A DNA stretch of 64,000 bases from Flavobacterium resistens. GTDB taxonomy: Bacteria; Bacteroidota; Bacteroidia; Flavobacteriales; Flavobacteriaceae. Positions 60,664 through 64,000 of this stretch are shown here, one piece after another. Location: the NCBI RefSeq assembly GCF_900182645.1, contig NZ_FXTA01000004.1:248001-312000 (forward strand), read 5' to 3'. The position numbers and the translations under genes were made by a program. How positions within the stretch are numbered: the first letter of the stretch is position 1; each line of letters begins with the position of its first letter. The notes below the pieces were generated by a model, which had not been told where the DNA came from, did no database searches, and worked only from the letters and a program-made list of their open reading frames with translations.

Positions 60664-61331
60664 AAAAACATACTTTGGAAATTAGCGGGATTCAGAAAAG
60701 ATTTGGAGATAAAACGATACTTTCTGATGTTTATTTGAAATGTGAAACTTCAGAAATTATTGGATTGCTCGGGAGAAACGGCTCTGGAAAATCTACTTTG
60801 TTGAAAATTGTAGCCGGTTTAGAATCAGTTCCGGATCGTTGTGTTCGAATCGATTCTGTTTCTTTGAATATTAAAAATGCATTGATGAATAATGTCAGTT
60901 ATTTGGATCAGGATCAGTTTATTCCGAATCATCTTTCTGTTCAAAAAGTGATTGCACTTTCAATTGATAAAGAAAATAGAATTAATTTTTGTGAAGATCA
61001 GTTTATCAAAAAGCTTCTAAACAAAAAAATAAGACATTTGTCAACGGGCGAATTACGTTATCTGGAAATAAAAATTGTGCTTTCCAATTCATCCTTGTTT
61101 GCATTGCTCGACGAACCTTATAATGGACTTTCTCCGCTGATGATCGAAACTATAAACGAAATGATAAAAGGCAGCTTAAACAAAAAAGGGATTATTGTTA
61201 CGGACCATAACTATCAGAATGTAGTAAAAATCGCAAATCGGCTGGTTTTGATAAAAGACGGAAAGACTCATCCAATAAAAGAAAAAACCGAACTTGTCGA
61301 AAAAGGATATCTTACAAGTATGGCTTTTTAA
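60660..61331 (+). CDS. ABC transporter ATP-binding protein
   Basis: 223 aa starting at TTG (60660-60662), overlapping the previous stop by three bases. The nucleotide-binding fold is complete: Walker A GLLGRNGSGKST (35-46), Q-loop about residue 85 (LDQDQF), signature LSTGE at 127-131 (a diverged LSGGQ), Walker B SLFALLDEP (145-153) and switch His183 in VTDHNY. Likely partner: the 98-aa membrane protein just upstream. No solute-binding protein or large permease is visible, so the transport substrate is unknown. Confidence 0.92.
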   Translation: MKKHTLEISGIQKRFGDKTILSDVYLKCETSEIIGLLGRNGSGKSTLLKIVAGLESVPDRCVRIDSVSLNIKNALMNNVSYLDQDQFIPNHLSVQKVIALSIDKENRINFCEDQFIKKLLNKKIRHLSTGELRYLEIKIVLSNSSLFALLDEPYNGLSPLMIETINEMIKGSLNKKGIIVTDHNYQNVVKIANRLVLIKDGKTHPIKEKTELVEKGYLTSMAF

Positions 61332-61481
61332 TTGGTTTAGTAACCAGATGTTTTTTTTAAAGAAGCCTTTCTTTTCAAGCCCTTGCGAATCTGGACTGTT
61401 TATTTTTCCGTTTTCAAAACTAGATTTCGTAGCCTTAATCACTTTGATACATAGATTAAATAGTATTTCTGAAACAGTTTT

Positions 61482-61489
61482 TATCTTTG
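61482..61489 (+). promoter_or_regulatory. Orphan -7 promoter box in the gene-free region
   Basis: TATCTTTG followed by C, the strong flavobacterial form. No supported gene lies downstream on the plus strand for more than 2 kb. Confidence 0.4.
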
Positions 61490-61931
61490 CAATTATTTAT
61501 GCATTTCTATAAAAATACTTCCTCGTGTAAACTTTAATGGCCTATACAGCTATTAAAAATGAATTTTATGGAACAAAATGTTATTATTTTCAATGAATCT
61601 TTTTTTTCTGTTGTTTTTTTTTGCGCATTTTCTTCTAAAAAAAGCCAATAATTATGCTATAAATAAAAGTGATTCAAAAGATTATACAGCGATTTTTTTT
61701 AACAAGTGTTTATCGCACAATTATGTTAATTAAAATATCTTTGAGACTTCTTAGAAGGAAAATCGATTTAGAAAAGAGAAGGGCATAATTTGTAATGTGT
61801 CTGAGAATGTGAATAATGGGATCTTCAACAAAGAATAATTAGAAGTAAATCATAGATTAACGAGAGTGACTTTGTCTAAATTTAAGAAAGACATTGTTGC
61901 CAAATTATAATTTTTTGCCCCCACAAAAGGA

Positions 61932-61972
61932 AGAAAAGGCTGTTTTCGATATTTTTCGAGATGGCCTTTTCT
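61932..61972 (-). terminator. Weak terminator downstream of the alpha/beta hydrolase
   Basis: agaaaaggc (61932-61940) and gccttttct (61964-61972) form a 9-bp stem with an inner tcga pair; the T run is broken. Confidence 0.55.
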
Positions 61973-61995
61973 GATTTAAAAAGCTTTCGTTTCTT

Positions 61996-62769
61996 TTAAA
62001 AGAAGTTGTTTAAAATGCTTTTCAGTTCGTCTTTATTTTCAATATGGCTCATATGCCCATCTTCAAACGAAACTAATTCTGCAGTAGTGTCTTCGATTTG
62101 CGATAAACTGTCCTCATAATTTAAAACCGGGTCTTTTTTGCCTAAAATCAATAAAAGCGGAAAACGGTTTTCGTGTAAAAGCCATTCTCTGTCTTTTCTG
62201 ATTTTCATTCCTTCGAGTGATGCTACAATTCCCTGTAAAGGTGTTTTTAAAGCTTCTTCTTTTACTTTTTCAATTTCATTTGCCAGACGAATTCGGTTGT
62301 TTTCACTAAATAAATTTGCAATCGCTAAACTCACAAAACCTACATAATTTTGTTTTACGGCTTTTATGGCACGAGTTCTGTTCAGTTTTTTTTCGACGCT
62401 GTCTTCTTTTGAAGTGGAATTCAGTAAAACTAATTTTTTGATTTTATCTGGAAATAATTCGGCGAAAGCCAAACCAACATATCCACCCATTGAATGGCCA
62501 AGAATTGTTGCTTTTTCTATATTTAAATATTCCAAAACTTCATTTACAGCATTTGCATTTTCCTCCATTTCATGCACATATCCCAAAGAATCAGATTCGC
62601 CGTGACCTAATAAATCAATGGTAATGACACGATTTTTTTCTGAGAAAAGTTCAATATACTCTTTCCACATTTTTTTATTTTCTAAAAAGCCGTGCAACAG
62701 AACAATTGCGTTTCCTTTTCCTGAATCTGTAAAAGATATTTTGGTGTTTTTATATAGAATGTTTTTCAA
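61996..62769 (-). CDS. Alpha/beta hydrolase
   Basis: 257 aa starting at TTG (62767-62769); upstream codons reach a stop within four positions and no ATG is available. The fold has the oxyanion segment LLHGFLENKKMW (His26-Gly27), the nucleophile Ser93 in GHSMGG (91-96), an acid in LILGKKDPVLNYEDS and the catalytic His in FEDGHMSHIEN. Such proteins include esterases, C-C hydrolases and lipases; substrate unknown. Box TACCTTTG at 62794-62801 likely drives it. Confidence 0.88.
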   Translation of the reverse strand: MKNILYKNTKISFTDSGKGNAIVLLHGFLENKKMWKEYIELFSEKNRVITIDLLGHGESDSLGYVHEMEENANAVNEVLEYLNIEKATILGHSMGGYVGLAFAELFPDKIKKLVLLNSTSKEDSVEKKLNRTRAIKAVKQNYVGFVSLAIANLFSENNRIRLANEIEKVKEEALKTPLQGIVASLEGMKIRKDREWLLHENRFPLLLILGKKDPVLNYEDSLSQIEDTTAELVSFEDGHMSHIENKDELKSILNNFF

Positions 62770-62793
62770 AATGATAGTTTAAAATGTAAAATG

Positions 62794-62801
62794 CAAAGGT
62801 A
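62794..62801 (-). promoter_or_regulatory. -7 promoter box of the alpha/beta hydrolase
   Basis: The minus strand reads TACCTTTG followed by CA, 24 nt before the TTG start. Confidence 0.5.
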
Positions 62802-62842
62802 CTAATTGAAGAACCATATAGAAAATATAAGTTTATTGCAGT

Positions 62843-62874
62843 CAAAAAAAACGGCCTTCATTTCTGAAAGCCGT
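62843..62874 (-). terminator. Terminator of the AIM24-family gene
   Basis: acggccttca (62851-62860) pairs with tgaaagccgt (62865-62874) with one mismatch. On the minus strand a run of seven T follows. Confidence 0.8.
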
Positions 62875-62894
62875 CAATTATAGATTTATAAAAA

Positions 62895-63701
62895 TTAAAA
62901 ACGATTGTCTCCATCTAAAAGATTTCCCAATCCGCCTAAGAGGCTTCCTTCGTCACGACTGTTGCCGCCTGATCTTGGTGCCGATGCTATGATTCTGTCA
63001 GCTAATCTGCTGAAAGGTAAAGATTGTATATAAACTGTTCCGGGACCGCGAAGAGTAGCATAAAACAAACCTTCACCACCGAAAAGAGAATTTTTGATGC
63101 CACCAATAAATTCAATATCATAATCGACATCTTTGGTGAAACCTATAATGCAACCAGTATCTACTTTTAGAACTTCTCCAGAGGCTAATTCTTTTTTAGC
63201 CATTGTTCCGCCAGAATGTACAAATGCCATTCCGTCTCCTTCTATTTTTTGCATGATGAATCCTTCACCACCGAAAAGACCTCGGCCCAATTTCTGAGAG
63301 AATTCTATACCGACAGAAACGCCTTTGGCAGCGCATAAGAACGAACTTTTTTGACAAATAAATTTGCCTTGAAATTGGGTTAAATCAATTGGAAGAATTT
63401 TTCCTGGATAAGGTGATGCAAAGGAAACTTTGCTTTTAGTATTTCCTTGATTTAAAAATGCTGTCATGAATAGGCTTTCACCGGTAAGAACTCTTTTTCC
63501 GGCATTTAACAGTTTGCCAAATAGTCCGGAACCAGCTTGTTGGTTGGATCCGTCGCCAAAAATGGTTTCCATTTGAATGTTGTTTTCCATCATCATAAAA
63601 CTCCCAGCTTCTGCAATTACTATTTCTTGCGGATCCAGCTCTATTTCGACATATTGCATTTCTTCTCCAAAAATGTGATAATCTATTTCGTGTGCTTGCA
63701 T
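62895..63701 (-). CDS. AIM24/TIGR00266 family protein
   Basis: 268 aa. Two stacked beta-rich halves of the family: YVEIELDPQEIVIAEAGSFM near the N-terminus and GKFICQKSSFLCAAKGVSVG, VDTGCIIGFTKDVDYDIEFIGG, LFGGEGLFYATLRGPGTVYI further on. There is also a Gly-rich C-terminal tail (RSGGNSRDEGSLLGGLGNLL). The family is widespread in bacteria and has a mitochondrial relative (AIM24), but no biochemical activity is established. Monocistronic, with a terminator at 62843-62874. Confidence 0.9.
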   Translation of the reverse strand: MQAHEIDYHIFGEEMQYVEIELDPQEIVIAEAGSFMMMENNIQMETIFGDGSNQQAGSGLFGKLLNAGKRVLTGESLFMTAFLNQGNTKSKVSFASPYPGKILPIDLTQFQGKFICQKSSFLCAAKGVSVGIEFSQKLGRGLFGGEGFIMQKIEGDGMAFVHSGGTMAKKELASGEVLKVDTGCIIGFTKDVDYDIEFIGGIKNSLFGGEGLFYATLRGPGTVYIQSLPFSRLADRIIASAPRSGGNSRDEGSLLGGLGNLLDGDNRF

Positions 63702-63849
63702 GATTTCTGAATTTTTGTTTTTTTAAATTAGACTAATAATGCTGCAGAATGTTACAATCTTTAGTGTACTTCAGCTGTTTTTAAGAACATTAACAGTTTT
63801 TGTTATTTTAAATTAGTCTTAATTATGTTTTTTATTGCTTTAAATTCTA

Positions 63850-63857
63850 TATTTTTG
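63850..63857 (+). promoter_or_regulatory. -7 promoter box of the last gene
   Basis: TATTTTTG followed by CACC, 23 nt before the ATG at 63881. Confidence 0.5.
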
Positions 63858-63880
63858 CACCGTTATTATATTTTATCAGA

Positions 63881-64000
63881 ATGGCATTAGTTAGTGATTT
63901 GACCACCAAAGTATTATTTGAAACCGAAAAAGGATACAGTTATCAATGTGATTTGACCAATAGCATAATTATTAATTTTGTTGATACAGTGTCAAGTTAT
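63881..64000 (+). CDS. Protein of unknown function, N-terminal fragment
   Basis: Forty codons are visible (MALVSDLTTKVLFETEKGYS...SIIINFVDTVSSY) and the gene runs off the window. No signal peptide is apparent; the segment alternates in a way suggestive of beta strands. Identity cannot be determined from this part. The -7 box at 63850-63857 and the ATG at 63881 support a real gene. Confidence 0.6.
   Translation, partial: MALVSDLTTKVLFETEKGYSYQCDLTNSIIINFVDTVSSY

Larger units (their letters stand above)
61332..61995. other. 664-nt stretch without a recognised gene
   Basis: AT-rich. The longest frames are weak and have no known family. A strong -7 box TATCTTTG (61482-61489, plus strand) is followed by a short ORF from ATG 61559 (30 codons, Phe-rich) without support. 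The word gagacttcttagaa (61744-61757) recurs from the palindrome at 37031. A weak hairpin (61932-61972) marks the end of the hydrolase unit. A non-coding RNA or remnant of a mobile element is possible; neither is shown. Confidence 0.45.

Noticed and set aside
61176-61512. Short frames on both strands over the end of the ABC ATPase gene
   Set aside because: They overlap the well-supported ATPase, have no family match and no start context.
61559-61651. 30-codon ORF downstream of the orphan -7 box
   Set aside because: Phe-rich translation of T-rich DNA with no recognisable motif; listed only within the gene-free stretch.

Overview
The window looks like chromosomal backbone from a Flavobacterium-type member of the Bacteroidota. 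The DNA is AT-rich. Many genes sit just downstream of a TAnnTTTG box, the Bacteroidota -7 element, sometimes with TTG 18-20 nt further upstream. Shine-Dalgarno sites are not evident. The gene content also fits: a complete MoxR-DUF58-Bat operon, a PorZ-like type IX secretion component, Bacteroidota-style lipoproteins, a CarboxypepD_reg/TonB-dependent receptor and a type 2 isoleucyl-tRNA synthetase. No tRNA, rRNA, CRISPR array, prophage or intact insertion sequence was seen.

Layout. 0-6.3 kb: start of a secreted protein divergent from a LysR regulator, a PKD lipoprotein, then yicC-gmk-nadD with a four-helix-bundle gene inserted, and small housekeeping or envelope genes (ArsC-like, DinB-like, RlpA-like). 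6.3-11.1 kb: a large TonB-dependent receptor and pgi. 11.2-16.8 kb: a minus-strand set with DUF3108, tryptophan 2,3-dioxygenase, an M23 lipoprotein and four poorly characterised small genes. 16.8-19.6 kb: a candidate small RNA, then hpd and hmgA (tyrosine catabolism). 19.9-25.6 kb: patatin/outer-membrane fusion, uvrC, an AstE/AspA-type hydrolase and a 5-formyl-THF cyclo-ligase. 25.8-35.1 kb: the MoxR/Bat operon. 35.3-41.3 kb: aldo/keto reductase, SDR, an AlbA_2/Schlafen-type protein, a DUF3298 lipoprotein, a Cys/Met-metabolism PLP enzyme and an outer-membrane protein. 41.6-51.4 kb: gdhA, porZ-like gene, recO, ileS, a DksA/TraR-type regulator and lspA. 51.5-61.3 kb: AddA-like helicase/nuclease, kbl, OmpA with thrombospondin-3 repeats, AddB-like nuclease and a compact two-gene ABC module. 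61.3-64 kb: a 664-nt gene-free stretch, an alpha/beta hydrolase, an AIM24-family protein and the start of a further gene.

The coding content is mostly ordinary. The points that deserve attention are: (i) a probable ~107-nt small RNA with its own promoter, three hairpins and a terminator between hpd and the DUF3108 gene; (ii) the IleRS signature motif reads GXHH instead of HXGH; (iii) long imperfect palindromes, differing in sequence, in many intergenic gaps; (iv) a four-helix-bundle gene flanked by inverted repeats inside the nadD/gmk cluster; (v) an M23 peptidase in which the HxH motif is HxC; and (vi) a small membrane protein plus ABC ATPase translationally coupled to addB.

All functional names come from reading motifs and overall sequence character; no database search was possible.
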